Source: Clostridia bacterium
Lineage (GTDB): Bacteria > Bacillota > Clostridia > Oscillospirales > Acutalibacteraceae
Length of the DNA: 62,643 nt
Direction: 5' to 3'
Assembly (NCBI GenBank): GCA_017622555.1
Contig: JAGAQV010000020.1
Coordinates: forward strand, 1-62,643
Both the position numbers and the translations under genes were made by a program. A model generated the notes under the pieces. That model did not search any database. It had not been told where the DNA came from and worked only from the letters and a program-made list of their open reading frames with translations. Below, piece after piece: positions 25,946 to 34,645 of the stretch; position 1 is the first letter of the stretch; every line of letters begins with the position of its first letter.

Positions 25946-26608
25946 TTATTTCATTTCAACAATATTTTCGTTTGATTTTACAATACACTTTTCAGGATAA
26001 ACGCCCCTAAGGCAGTTCATTGGGTAAACCCTTGTACCCTTACCGATTATCGTGCCGGGGTTTAAAACACTGCCGCAGCCAATATCAGCACCATCGCCTA
26101 ACATTGCACCGACTTTGCGCAAATTTGTAACGTAATCGATATTGCTGTGAATTACAATATTTGAACCGTCGCCCTTGAAGTTAGAGCATATTGAGCCTGC
26201 ACCCATGTGAGCCTTGTCGCCCAAAACCGAATCACCAACGTAATTGTAATGCGGCACCTGAACGCCGTCACACAAAATACAATTTTTAAGCTCGGTTGAA
26301 TTACCAATAACACAATTTTGACCAATAAGGATATTTCCTCTTAAAAATGCGCCGGGTCGGATAACGGTGTTTGAACCTATAATTGTGGGTCCTTCAATAA
26401 CTGCAGTGGGATATATTTTAACATTTTTACCCACAAGCACATCTTTTTCTAAAAAATGATAACCCTCGATTCCAGCTTCAAGTAATTCTTTAATATATTT
26501 TTTAATGTCGGATAAGGCTTCCCACGGATATTCAAATTTTTCTAAAAACGGCTTTATATATTCGTTTTGTGTGTTAAACAGTTCTTTTGTTTTAACTAAT
26601 TTATTCAA
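25946..26608 (-). CDS. Left-handed beta-helix (hexapeptide repeat) nucleotidyltransferase-like protein
   Basis: About 220 aa. From residue 70 on it is a run of hexapeptide repeats (VGKNVKIYPTAVIEGPTIIG, IGQNCVIGNSTEL, GADIGCGSVLNPGTIIGKG) that form a left-handed beta-helix like the acetyltransferase half of GlmU, but no pyrophosphorylase P-loop is present. TTG at 26608 overlaps the stop of the mutase gene by 8 bp and has AAAGAGG upstream; the frame could also start seven codons earlier. The coupling to a GlmM-like enzyme suggests a linked step of amino-sugar or nucleotide-sugar synthesis. The substrate is unknown. Confidence 0.8.
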   Translation of the reverse strand: MNKLVKTKELFNTQNEYIKPFLEKFEYPWEALSDIKKYIKELLEAGIEGYHFLEKDVLVGKNVKIYPTAVIEGPTIIGSNTVIRPGAFLRGNILIGQNCVIGNSTELKNCILCDGVQVPHYNYVGDSVLGDKAHMGAGSICSNFKGDGSNIVIHSNIDYVTNLRKVGAMLGDGADIGCGSVLNPGTIIGKGTRVYPMNCLRGVYPEKCIVKSNENIVEMK

Positions 26609-28220
26609 CCAAAAAACCTCTTTCCTCAACCGTTTTTGCTACAATTTCAGCATAATCGTGACACTTTTCTTCGGTTTCGGCTTCAAGCATAATTCTTATA
26701 ACAGGCTCGGTACCACTTTGGCGAAGCAGTACCCTGCCATTGCCATCAATAAGCTTTTCAACCTGTTTAACGCTTTCAAGCACTGTACTGTCATTGACAA
26801 CTAAATTCTTATCTTTAACACGAAGATTTTTAACATACTGCGGGTAAAGGAAAACCGCATCACACAGCTTTGAAAGTGGCTGCTTGCTGTCGCAAATTTC
26901 TTCAAGGAGCATAATTGCAGTCAAAATACCGTCACCTGTGGTAGCATATTTCTTAATAATTATATGTCCCGACTGTTCACCACCGAGCGAATAATCCTTA
27001 TTTTGCATACATTCATACACAAAACGGTCACCAACGGCGGTTTGTTCACATTTGATTCCTGCCGCTTTAAGCGAATTAAAGAAGCCGCTGTTAGACATAA
27101 CGGTAGCTACCACCGTATCGTTATTAAGCATTCCTCTTGACTTTAAACGCTTACCGAGAATATACATGATTGCATCTCCGTCAACAAGGTTGCCGTTTTC
27201 ATCCACCGCAAGACAGCGGTCAGCGTCACCGTCAAAAGCAAAGCCAACGTCTAAATGGTTTTCTTTAACCAGCTTACACAGCCGTTCAATTTTGGTAGAG
27301 CCGCAATCCTCGTTAACGTTAAGACCGTTCGGCTCGTCACCAATTACCTGAAGCTGTGCACCAAGCGCACCGAAAACCGACGGCGCAATATTCCACGATG
27401 CACCGTTTGCGCAGTCAAGACCGATTTTTAAATTTTTATATGAGTTTGAAGCCAAAGAAATTAAATAACCTACATAACGGTTTCTGCCCGAAACGTAATC
27501 GACAATGTAACCTATTTTTTCTTTAGTCGCAAGGGGTAAATCGGTATCATTTATACCCAAAGCCGACATATCACCGTCTATATACGCTTCAATATAAGCG
27601 GTGGTAATGTCGTCAAGCTTTTCACCAAAACGGTTTATAACCTTAATGCCGTTATCATAAAACGGATTATGCGAAGCAGTTATCATTATGCCGCAATCGA
27701 ACCCGTCAATGCGCGTTACGTAAGAAACACTTGGGGTTGTGGTGACGTGAAGTATATATGCGTCCGCACCAGATGCCGTTATACCTGCTACTATTGAATA
27801 TTCCAGCATATAGCTTGAACGACGGGTGTCTTTACCGATAACAATTTTCGGGCGGTAACCCTTTTTTTGACAACCCGAAAGCGTCGAAGAATAATACCAG
27901 CCTAAAAAACGACCAACCTTATATGCCTGAATTGAAGTAAGGCCTATATTGGCCTCGCCACGAAAGCCATCCGTACCAAAATATTTATTATGTCCGCCGC
28001 TTTTCACGTCAGCTTTGATTTCAACAGTATCACGCAAAAGCTCGTCAGCGGAGATTTTAAAATAATCGCACATAGCAAGTATTTTATCAATTTGTGGAAC
28101 CGCCTGATCCATTTCCCATTTTGAAACCGACTGACGTGAAACCGAAATTATTTCGGCCAATTGCTCCTGTGAAACACCGTTGGCCGTTCTCATTTGTGTT
28201 ATTTTTTGTCCAATAGTCAT
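26601..28220 (-). CDS. XRE helix-turn-helix fused to phosphoglucosamine mutase (GlmM-like)
   Basis: 539 aa, about 80 longer than a normal GlmM. Residues 3-65 are a complete XRE/Cro domain (GQKITQMRTANGVSQEQLAE, SRQSVSKWEMDQAVPQIDK). From residue 80 the mutase begins (YFGTDGFRGEANIG). All mutase motifs are intact: phospho-Ser183 in TASHNP, metal loop DGDADR at 330-335, sugar loop GGEQSGH at 413-419 and phosphate loop RQSGTEP at 500-506. No start codon or ribosome site lies at the junction, so it is one polypeptide. ATG at 28220 follows GAGGT. It probably interconverts glucosamine 6- and 1-phosphate and may regulate its own gene or others. Confidence 0.88.
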   Translation of the reverse strand: MTIGQKITQMRTANGVSQEQLAEIISVSRQSVSKWEMDQAVPQIDKILAMCDYFKISADELLRDTVEIKADVKSGGHNKYFGTDGFRGEANIGLTSIQAYKVGRFLGWYYSSTLSGCQKKGYRPKIVIGKDTRRSSYMLEYSIVAGITASGADAYILHVTTTPSVSYVTRIDGFDCGIMITASHNPFYDNGIKVINRFGEKLDDITTAYIEAYIDGDMSALGINDTDLPLATKEKIGYIVDYVSGRNRYVGYLISLASNSYKNLKIGLDCANGASWNIAPSVFGALGAQLQVIGDEPNGLNVNEDCGSTKIERLCKLVKENHLDVGFAFDGDADRCLAVDENGNLVDGDAIMYILGKRLKSRGMLNNDTVVATVMSNSGFFNSLKAAGIKCEQTAVGDRFVYECMQNKDYSLGGEQSGHIIIKKYATTGDGILTAIMLLEEICDSKQPLSKLCDAVFLYPQYVKNLRVKDKNLVVNDSTVLESVKQVEKLIDGNGRVLLRQSGTEPVIRIMLEAETEEKCHDYAEIVAKTVEERGFLVE

Positions 28221-28320
28221 AATAAATTACCTCATATTTTTTATACGCCAAAATTACGCCTTATATTCATAATAGCAAAACATTCCAGCCGTGACCACCA
28301 ACCGTACATTGAACATTTTC

Positions 28321-28337
28321 TGCAACTTATGGTTGCA
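28321..28337. promoter_or_regulatory. Inverted repeat, candidate operator for the XRE-mutase fusion
   Basis: TGCAAC-5 bp-GTTGCA, a perfect 6-bp inverted repeat lying about 26-42 bp after the predicted transcription start of the fusion gene. XRE regulators bind short dyads of this kind near their own promoters. Assignment is by position only. Confidence 0.35.
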
Positions 28338-28369
28338 AAAAATCTAATTAATTTTATTTTTTCTCTTAA

Positions 28370-28398
28370 ATTATAATTAAAAAATAATTTTTTGTAAA
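28370..28398 (-). promoter_or_regulatory. Promoter of the XRE-mutase operon
   Basis: TTTACA (28393-28398), 17-bp spacer, TATAAT (28370-28375) on the minus strand. It gives a leader of about 140 nt. The upstream gene is closed off by the terminator at 28433-28469, so this is a separate unit. Confidence 0.7.
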
Positions 28399-28432
28399 GT
28401 ATAATTGGCATCAATGCTTAATTTTATACAAA

Positions 28433-28469
28433 AAAAGCCCTTTAAGGTGATTAACCAAAAAAGGCTTTT
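28433..28469 (-). terminator. Terminator after the ComM-like gene
   Basis: On the minus strand AAAAGCC pairs with GGGCTTTT across a loop of about 22 bases and is followed by a T-run. It lies 7 bp after the stop codon. The stem is short, so efficiency may be moderate. Confidence 0.55.
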
Positions 28470-28475
28470 AAGCTT

Positions 28476-30002
28476 TTATGCTCCCCAATATTTTCTATCA
28501 AGGCTTCTAAATGATATTGCCGAAAAAATATGGCGTTTTTCAATTGTTTCACAGCCGTCTAAATCGGCAATGGTGCGTGCAACCTTTAAAATGCGGTCGT
28601 AAGCACGGGCTGACATACCAAGCCGTTCAAACGCAAGGGCTAAATACTGACTTGCATCGTCAGTTAAAATGCAATATTTTCTGATAAGCGACGGGGTAAG
28701 CCTTGCATTACAGGTTATACCGTCGTTTTTATATCTTTCGGCTTGAATATGACGGGCTTTATTTACACGTTCTTTAATTTGGGCGCTGGTTTCTTCCTGC
28801 CCCTTACCGCTTAAATCACTATAATCAACGGGCGGCACTTCAACGTGCAAATCAATACGGTCAAGCATTGGACCCGAAATTTTACCGAGATATTTGTGTA
28901 CCGCTTGCGGTGCACAGGTGCATTGACGTGTAGGATGCCCGTAAAAACCGCAGGGGCAAGGGTTCATTGCCGCCACAAGCATTATTGAACTTGGGTAGGT
29001 TAAAGTGCCCGCCACACGAGAAATTGTAACCTTGCCGTCTTCAATAGGTTGGCGAAGCGCTTCCATAACGTCGCGACGGAATTCGGGGAATTCATCTAAA
29101 AACAACACACCGTTGTGGGCTAAAGAAATTTCACCAGGTTTTGGCATTGTGCCGCCGCCCGCAATTGCTGCGGGTGATACGGTATGGTGGGGTGAACGAA
29201 ATGGCCTTGCCGATACAAACGGCTCGTTTTTATCGAGTATTCCCGCCACCGAATGAATTTTTGTGGTTTCAATTGCTTCGTCAAAGGTCATATCAGGCAT
29301 AATGCCCGGAAGACGCTTTGCCAGCATACTTTTACCCGAACCTGGAGGACCCACAAGTATGATATTATGTCCACCCGCAGCCGCAATTTCCATCGCCTTT
29401 TTAGCCGCAAGCTGACCCTTCACGTCCGAAAAATCGGGTACGGGAAGCTTATTATCACTTTTAATTACAGTAAGTGGTTGCTTATCTATTAGCTTTTCAC
29501 CCTGCAAATGAGCAATAAGCTCTTTAATATTTTCAACACCGTAAACGTTTATGCCGTCAACAACAGCGGCTTCAACAGCGTTTTCTTTAGGGACAAACAA
29601 ATTGCTTATGCCGTTTTCCTTGGCGGTAATGGCAATAGCCAAAACACCGTTAACCGAACGCAACATACCGTCAAGGGCAACCTCACCTATCATAACCGTG
29701 TCAGATAAATCCACCTTAACCTGTTCGCTTGCCTTTAAAATTGCAAACAAAACGGGCAGGTCATAAATTGAGCCTTCTTTTTTACGGTCGGCAGGGGCAA
29801 GGTTTACGGTTATGCGTGAAACGGGAAATTTAAAACCGCAGTTTTTAATAGCGGCACGTACACGGTCACGCGATTCTTTAACCGCCGTGTCGGGAAGACC
29901 TACAATATCAAATGCGGGAAGCCCGTTAGAAATATCGGCTTCAACCTCTATCATATAAGAATCAATACCGAAAAGACCTACGCTGTTTATCCTTGAAAAC
30001 AA
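28476..30002 (-). CDS. YifB/ComM family AAA+ ATPase (Mg-chelatase-like)
   Basis: 508 aa. N-terminal Lon-protease-like fold (to about 170; GLPAFDIVGLPDTAVKESRD), then an AAA+ core with the P-loop GPPGSGKSMLAKRLPG near 218 and Walker B GVLFLDEFPEF, a zinc-like cluster MNPCPCGFYGHPTRQCTC, and a C-terminal helical domain. ComM in other bacteria is a helicase driving branch migration in transformation recombination. The start is TTG at 30002 with AGGTGAAAC upstream. It follows the dehydrogenase gene by 10 bp, at the end of the recR-dnaX group. Confidence 0.93.
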   Translation of the reverse strand: MFSRINSVGLFGIDSYMIEVEADISNGLPAFDIVGLPDTAVKESRDRVRAAIKNCGFKFPVSRITVNLAPADRKKEGSIYDLPVLFAILKASEQVKVDLSDTVMIGEVALDGMLRSVNGVLAIAITAKENGISNLFVPKENAVEAAVVDGINVYGVENIKELIAHLQGEKLIDKQPLTVIKSDNKLPVPDFSDVKGQLAAKKAMEIAAAGGHNIILVGPPGSGKSMLAKRLPGIMPDMTFDEAIETTKIHSVAGILDKNEPFVSARPFRSPHHTVSPAAIAGGGTMPKPGEISLAHNGVLFLDEFPEFRRDVMEALRQPIEDGKVTISRVAGTLTYPSSIMLVAAMNPCPCGFYGHPTRQCTCAPQAVHKYLGKISGPMLDRIDLHVEVPPVDYSDLSGKGQEETSAQIKERVNKARHIQAERYKNDGITCNARLTPSLIRKYCILTDDASQYLALAFERLGMSARAYDRILKVARTIADLDGCETIEKRHIFSAISFRSLDRKYWGA

Positions 30003-30012
30003 ACCGTTTCAC

Positions 30013-30960
30013 CTACTTTGCTACGTTATTTTGGGGGTTGCCGTCTAAAAACGCCTGAATATTGTCACACACAATACCCAAAAGACGCTGACGGGTTTTT
30101 AAAGGCGCCCAAGCTGTATGGGGTGTAATTATAATATTTGGTGCATTAAGTAACGGGCAGTCACTGCTCATTGGTTCGCTCTTTAAAACGTCAACCGCCG
30201 CGCCTGATAACTTGCCGCTTTTAAGCGCATCAAAAAGGGCGAATTCATCCACCACACCACCACGGGCAGTATTAATGAAAAATGCACCATCCTTACATTT
30301 TGCGAAAGCATCAGCGTTCATCATATCTTTACTTTGTTCAGTCAAAGGGCAATGCATTGAAATAACGTCACTTTGACTTAAAAGGGTGTCAAAATCTACA
30401 AATTTTTGGTCATCCCTTGGAGTGCGGGTATGCACCAAAACACGCATACCTAAAGCCAATGCAATTTTTTCAACCGCTTGACCTATTGAGCCGTATCCGA
30501 CAATACCTAAGGTTTTGTCATACACCTCATCAGTTGCAAAAACAAGCGGCGCAAAGCATTTAGACTTAAGCCAACCACCCTGTTTTACAAATTCATCATA
30601 CTGTGAAATTTTGGTAAAATGCGCCAAAATATAACTGATTACCTGCTGTGCCACTGCATTTGTGGAATAACTGCCTGCATTTGCAACCACTATTCCCTTT
30701 TCCTTAGCGGCAATAATATCAATATTATTATATCCCGTTGCAAACAACCCGATATAACGAAGCCGCGGGGCATTTTCCATTACCTCGCGGTCAATTGTTA
30801 CTTTATTAGTTAAAATTATGTCCTTATCCTTTACTTCACGCAAAAGCTCTTCACGAGTAAGGTTGTCAAATTCCGAAACCTCACCAAAACGGCTTAAAGC
30901 ATCAAGGGACAAATCGTTATGCGATTTTAAACTAAGACTGTCAGTTACTAATATTTTCAT
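30013..30960 (-). CDS. D-2-hydroxyacid dehydrogenase (glycerate/hydroxypyruvate type)
   Basis: 315 aa. NAD-binding fold at LGIVGYGSIGQAVEKIALALG near 150. Catalytic Arg in NTARGGVVDE, Glu in KSEP and His in TPHTAWAP are all present, giving the family's Arg-Glu-His triad. It reversibly reduces a 2-keto acid such as hydroxypyruvate or glyoxylate with NAD(P)H. The start overlaps the DUF896 gene by 20 bp. The exact substrate cannot be read. Confidence 0.9.
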   Translation of the reverse strand: MKILVTDSLSLKSHNDLSLDALSRFGEVSEFDNLTREELLREVKDKDIILTNKVTIDREVMENAPRLRYIGLFATGYNNIDIIAAKEKGIVVANAGSYSTNAVAQQVISYILAHFTKISQYDEFVKQGGWLKSKCFAPLVFATDEVYDKTLGIVGYGSIGQAVEKIALALGMRVLVHTRTPRDDQKFVDFDTLLSQSDVISMHCPLTEQSKDMMNADAFAKCKDGAFFINTARGGVVDEFALFDALKSGKLSGAAVDVLKSEPMSSDCPLLNAPNIIITPHTAWAPLKTRQRLLGIVCDNIQAFLDGNPQNNVAK

Positions 30961-31159
30961 CTTTAGCAGTTACCTTTGTTTTGGTGCCGTCGGGGTTTAC
31001 AATATAAGTGTTTTCAAGCTGAGAAACCAAACTCATTTTAAAGGAATCAATATATTCACGTCTTAAAATGTATTGCTCCTGCTTTTCTTCTTCGGTAAGA
31101 CCGACTGTTTTTTGCTTTCTTGCAAGCTCGTTTATGCGGTCAATTTTTTCCTGTGTCAT
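30941..31159 (-). CDS. DUF896 (YnzC-like) small protein
   Basis: 72 aa helical protein: EKIDRINELARKQKTVGLTE then EEKQEQYILRREYID, the DUF896 signature of two helices. I choose ATG at 31159, 1 bp after the recR stop; an in-frame GTG upstream lies inside recR. YnzC of Bacillus is linked to SOS/cell-division regulation, but the function is unproven. Confidence 0.85.
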   Translation of the reverse strand: MTQEKIDRINELARKQKTVGLTEEEKQEQYILRREYIDSFKMSLVSQLENTYIVNPDGTKTKVTAKDENISN

Positions 31160-31160
31160 A

Positions 31161-31763
31161 CTAAATCTCGTTTCTGCCCTGTAATGCACGGGCTAATGTA
31201 AATTCGTCGGCATATTCCAAATCGCTGCCAACAGGCACACCGTAAGCCAAGCGGGTAACCTTAATACCCATTGGTTTTACAAGGCGCGAAATATAGCTGG
31301 CGGTTGCCTCACCCTCAACGGTGGGGTTGGTTGCCATAATTATTTCCTTAACATCTTCTGACGAAAGCCTTGCCATAAGCTCCTTTATGCGCAAATCATC
31401 GGGTGTGATGTTATCCATAGGTGAAATAACACCGTGAAGCACATGGTATGTTCCGCCAAATTCACGAATGCGTTCGAATGCAATAACGTCCTTTGCTTCG
31501 GCCACAACACATATAACCGATTTATCACGGTTAGGGTCAGAGCAAACCGAACAAACCTCGCTGTCGGTAAGGCCCTGACACACACTGCAAAAACGAATTT
31601 TTTTACGCGCGTTTATAAGTGCTTCGGCAAATTTTTCAGCACGTTCGGGCGGTTGCTCTAAAATATTAAGCGCCAGCCGCTGTGCAGTTTTTTTGCCAAT
31701 ACCGGGTAGGCGTTCAAACTGAGCAATAAGCTCATTTAAAGGCACAATGTTAAAACCTGCCAT
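31161..31763 (-). CDS. recR: Recombination mediator RecR
   Basis: 200 aa; works with RecO/RecF to load RecA on gaps. Helix-hairpin-helix FERLPGIGKKTAQRLAL at the N-terminus, a four-cysteine zinc finger (CSVCQGLTDSEVCSVC) near 57-72 and a Toprim domain (VICVVAEAKDV) follow in normal order. The ATG at 31763 is 2 bp after ybaB. Confidence 0.97.
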   Translation of the reverse strand: MAGFNIVPLNELIAQFERLPGIGKKTAQRLALNILEQPPERAEKFAEALINARKKIRFCSVCQGLTDSEVCSVCSDPNRDKSVICVVAEAKDVIAFERIREFGGTYHVLHGVISPMDNITPDDLRIKELMARLSSEDVKEIIMATNPTVEGEATASYISRLVKPMGIKVTRLAYGVPVGSDLEYADEFTLARALQGRNEI

Positions 31764-31765
31764 AA

Positions 31766-32107
31766 TTAAAACATCCCCGGCATATTAAGGCCGTTTGTAA
31801 TAGCGCCCATTTCCTCATCGCTTTCAGCAACAGCTTTACCGATAGCTTCGTTAACAGCAATTGTAATAAAGTCCTCAAGCATTTCAATGTCATCAACATC
31901 AACTGCATCTGGGTTAATTTTAACAGCCTTAACGGTATGTTTACCGTCAACGGTAACCTCTACCAAGCCGCCACCTGCATTAGCTGTATATTCACGCTGT
32001 TCTAAATCGGCCTGTAATGCCTGCATATCAGCCTGCATTTTTTGTGCTTTTGCAAGCATTTGTTGCATATTTCCGGCACCGCCGTTATTGGGAAGTCTAA
32101 CTTTCAT
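31766..32107 (-). CDS. ybaB: YbaB/EbfC nucleoid-associated protein
   Basis: 113 aa DNA-binding protein of the YbaB/EbfC family, with an N-terminal Asn/Gly-rich lead, a long helix MQQMLAKAQKMQADMQALQA and the strand VEVTVDGKHTVKAVKINPD. The dnaX-ybaB-recR order is highly conserved in Firmicutes. ATG at 32107 follows GGAGATAAGGATT. Confidence 0.95.
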   Translation of the reverse strand: MKVRLPNNGGAGNMQQMLAKAQKMQADMQALQADLEQREYTANAGGGLVEVTVDGKHTVKAVKINPDAVDVDDIEMLEDFITIAVNEAIGKAVAESDEEMGAITNGLNMPGMF

Positions 32108-32124
32108 AATCCTTATCTCCTAAA

Positions 32125-33747
32125 TCAGTTAATTTCAAGTGCTTTTAATTTATCGGCTAAAGCTGCCAAGGGGTCACTTTCGGCCGCAGTCGTGGGCTTT
32201 TTATAAGGCCCCAACTTATAGGTTGCACCAAGCACACGCTGTGCCGCAGTGCGAATATTTTCCTTATATATACCGTTTGACTGGTTAATAAGTGTTTTAA
32301 ATTGCGAATTTGGGGCATCAATAAGTAGATATTCACCCTTAATATATGCCCTAGAATCTTTAAGAACACCCGCAATAAGCGGACAGGTTTTAGTTAAAAT
32401 TGCAACAACCTCGTTCCACTTAATAACCTCACCCTCATCATTAGGTTTGCTGTCCTCAACAATTTGAGTTGGTGCTTCGGGCAAAGGAATATCGTTATCG
32501 TCGGGAAGAGGTGGGATGTCGTCATCCTCTTCAATAATTTCTTCTTCAATAACTTCAGGCTTTACCTCTTCTGCCTTTTGCTCAACAACAGGTGCCGCTT
32601 TAACCGTAACTGCACCGTTTTCTAAAGCAGAAATTCGGCGGTCTAAGGATGCCAAATCAGCCGAAAGCTCAGGGTTGCAAAGCTTAACAACCGTCATTTC
32701 CATTTCACAGCGCCTGTCCCCCGTTTTCATTGAGGCGGTCGCAGACTGCAAAACATTAAGGGTATAAATAATCTCCTTAATGTCAAACTTTTCGGCCTGT
32801 TTTTCAAGGGATATAAGCCTTGTTTCCGAACAAACAATTGGTCGTTTTTGACCCTTAACGGTTTTAATTATCATTAAATCACGGTAGTGTGCAATAAGCT
32901 CGTTTAAAAGCCGTAGCATATCAACCGATGAATTGTGAAGCTTGTCTATCATTAAAAGAGCGTTTTGTGTGTCCTGCGCCTTTATACAGTCACAAAGCTC
33001 TAAAAGATACTCATCCCCTGCCATTGCGCAGACGTTTTCAACGGTTTTTTCGTCAATATTTTTACTGCTTGAAGCGCACAAATCTAAAATTGAAAGCGCA
33101 TCACGCATACCACCGTCAGCCGCAGCGGCAATTAAGGTTGCCGCATCATCAGTTAGGGTAAATCCCTCGTTTTCAGCAACATACTGAAGACGCTGACAAA
33201 TTTTTTCGTTATCAATTCTTCTGAAATCAAACCGCTGACAACGGGACAAAATAGTAGCAGGTAATTTGTGTACCTCGGTTGTAGCAAGTATAAAAATAAC
33301 GTGCTTAGGCGGTTCTTCAAGCGTTTTTAACAGAGCATTAAACGCACCAGGAGACAGCATGTGCACCTCGTCAATAATATAAACACGGTACTTCGATGAA
33401 GCCGGTGCAAAGCTTATAATTTCGCGAAGCTCACGAATATTGTCAACACCGTTATTAGAAGCGGCGTCAATTTCCACAATGTCAGTATTTTCACCATTTA
33501 AAGCCGCCTTGCAAGCATCACACTCGAGACATGGGTCACCGTTTTTGCTGTTTAAGCAGTTAACTGCATTTGCCAAAATTTTAGCGCAGGTGGTTTTACC
33601 CGTACCACGTGTGCCCGTAAACAAATAAGCGTGAACGGTTTTGCCTTCATAAAGCTCGTTTTGAAGGGTTTTTGTAATATGCTCCTGCCCGATAACGTCC
33701 GAAAAGGTTTGCGGACGGTATTTGCGGTATAAAGCCTGATAAGCCAT
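32125..33747 (-). CDS. dnaX: DNA polymerase III subunit gamma/tau
   Basis: 540 aa; clamp-loader ATPase. P-loop GTRGTGKT at 45-52, four zinc cysteines in NCLNSKNGDPCLECDACKAA and DEVHML Walker B. The AAA+ core ends near 360, followed by an acidic Pro/Glu-rich linker (EEEIIEEDDDIPPLPDD) and a C-terminal tau-like domain. ATG at 33747 follows AAGAGGTGCTTAA. It lies directly behind the SRP RNA gene. Confidence 0.97.
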   Translation of the reverse strand: MAYQALYRKYRPQTFSDVIGQEHITKTLQNELYEGKTVHAYLFTGTRGTGKTTCAKILANAVNCLNSKNGDPCLECDACKAALNGENTDIVEIDAASNNGVDNIRELREIISFAPASSKYRVYIIDEVHMLSPGAFNALLKTLEEPPKHVIFILATTEVHKLPATILSRCQRFDFRRIDNEKICQRLQYVAENEGFTLTDDAATLIAAAADGGMRDALSILDLCASSSKNIDEKTVENVCAMAGDEYLLELCDCIKAQDTQNALLMIDKLHNSSVDMLRLLNELIAHYRDLMIIKTVKGQKRPIVCSETRLISLEKQAEKFDIKEIIYTLNVLQSATASMKTGDRRCEMEMTVVKLCNPELSADLASLDRRISALENGAVTVKAAPVVEQKAEEVKPEVIEEEIIEEDDDIPPLPDDNDIPLPEAPTQIVEDSKPNDEGEVIKWNEVVAILTKTCPLIAGVLKDSRAYIKGEYLLIDAPNSQFKTLINQSNGIYKENIRTAAQRVLGATYKLGPYKKPTTAAESDPLAALADKLKALEIN

Positions 33748-33770
33748 TTAAGCACCTCTTTTAATATGAG

Positions 33771-33798
33771 ATAAAAAACTTGCGTACCCGAATGTACG
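33771..33798 (-). terminator. Terminator of the SRP RNA gene
   Basis: CGTAC-loop-GTACG hairpin then CAAG and six T on the minus strand, between the SRP RNA 3' end and dnaX. Confidence 0.75.
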
Positions 33799-33901
33799 AA
33801 TGAGCCGATTTGCTGCGGCGCACAGAAAAATCTACTTAATGCTGCTCGGTTCCCCGCCTGACATGGTTCGTAGCATCCCGTCGCACAGGACCCGCCCATC
33901 C
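33798..33901 (-). ncRNA. ffs: Bacterial signal recognition particle RNA (small type)
   Basis: The SRP core is plain on the minus strand: GTCAGG, then the asymmetric GGGGAACCG loop, then AGCAGC, closing a hairpin that binds Ffh. The outer ends pair perfectly (GGATGGGC at 33894-33901 with GCTCATTC at 33798-33805), which sets a length near 104 nt. Its place just upstream of dnaX is the usual Firmicute arrangement. A 375-nt open frame on the same strand here is not a gene. Confidence 0.93.
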
Positions 33902-33938
33902 GCACATTCCGATACGCAATGTGCATTTTGCAAAACTT

Positions 33939-33967
33939 ATTTTAACATAAATATATTATTTTTACAA
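33939..33967 (-). promoter_or_regulatory. Promoter of the SRP RNA gene
   Basis: TTGTAA (33962-33967), 17-bp spacer, TAAAAT (33939-33944) on the minus strand. It predicts a precursor start near 33930, so about 30 nt including the hairpin GCACATT/AATGTGC (33902-33924) would be removed from the 5' end. Confidence 0.65.
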
Positions 33968-33985
33968 TAGCAAAGATATAAAATG

Positions 33986-34014
33986 TTGAAAAAAATTACC
34001 CTATTTGCTATAAT
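33986..34014 (+). promoter_or_regulatory. Promoter of the Nudix operon
   Basis: TTGAAA (33986-33991), 17-bp spacer and perfect TATAAT (34009-34014). The leader of about 100 nt holds two hairpins: CAGTA/TACTG at 34033-34050 and CTGTAAAC/GTTTACAG at 34061-34090, before AGGAG and the ATG. Confidence 0.75.
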
Positions 34015-34120
34015 GGATATGATTAGCCGTAGCAGTATTTAAATTTACTGCCGAAATAAACTGTAAACGTTTTGTAATTGTTGTTTACAGTAACGTAATT
34101 TAGGAGAAAAATACCGTATA

Positions 34121-34645
34121 ATGAATAAAGAAATTTGGGACATTTTTAACGAAAAAGGTGTACCCACGGGCAAAACTGCCGTTAGGGGCCGTGGCTTTTT
34201 AAAGCCGGGCGAATACCACCTTGTCGTTCATATTTGGGTTGTTTCACCCGACGGTCGCTTTTTAATTCAGCGCCGAAGTGAAAAGAAAAAGCTTATGCCG
34301 GGCGAATGGGCCGCAACAGGCGGCGCCGCCATTTCGGGCGAAAGCTCGTTTCAGGCCGCAAACCGTGAGCTTTTTGAAGAATTAAGCATTGAATCTGATG
34401 AAAAAACGCTTAATAAAATTTTTCGTCTCAAAAGGCGTAATTCCTTTTTGGACGTTTATTTGATTAAGGCCGAGCCCAACCCCGAAAGCCTTACCTTACA
34501 GGAAAGTGAAGTGGCCGAGGTTAAATGGGTTACCAAGGCCGAGCTTCAGCAAATGATTAAAACAGGCCGTTTTCACAATTACGGCCGTGAATATTTTCAA
34601 AAGCTTTTTGAAAACACTTATCTTTTAGAGGGAGCATTTATATGA
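34121..34645 (+). CDS. Nudix hydrolase
   Basis: 174 aa. The Nudix box runs from Gly68 to Ile90 (GAAISGESSFQAANRELFEE), with REx2EE intact and Ser in the usual last Gly position. These Mg-dependent enzymes cleave nucleoside diphosphates linked to another group; the N-terminal WDIFNEKGVPTG resembles the YfcD/IPP-isomerase-like branch. The stop overlaps the next start by 4 bp, coupling it to the RING-like protein. Confidence 0.9.
   Translation: MNKEIWDIFNEKGVPTGKTAVRGRGFLKPGEYHLVVHIWVVSPDGRFLIQRRSEKKKLMPGEWAATGGAAISGESSFQAANRELFEELSIESDEKTLNKIFRLKRRNSFLDVYLIKAEPNPESLTLQESEVAEVKWVTKAELQQMIKTGRFHNYGREYFQKLFENTYLLEGAFI

Noticed and set aside
26601-28220. XRE-GlmM fusion as a frameshift or missed-start artefact
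   Set aside because: The HTH and mutase are in one uninterrupted frame with a natural linker, and no start codon or ribosome site exists at the junction. Left as a real fusion, pending comparison with orthologs.
33552-33926. A 124-codon minus-strand open frame upstream of dnaX
   Set aside because: It covers the SRP RNA, its terminator and the start of dnaX; the conserved RNA core explains the sequence.
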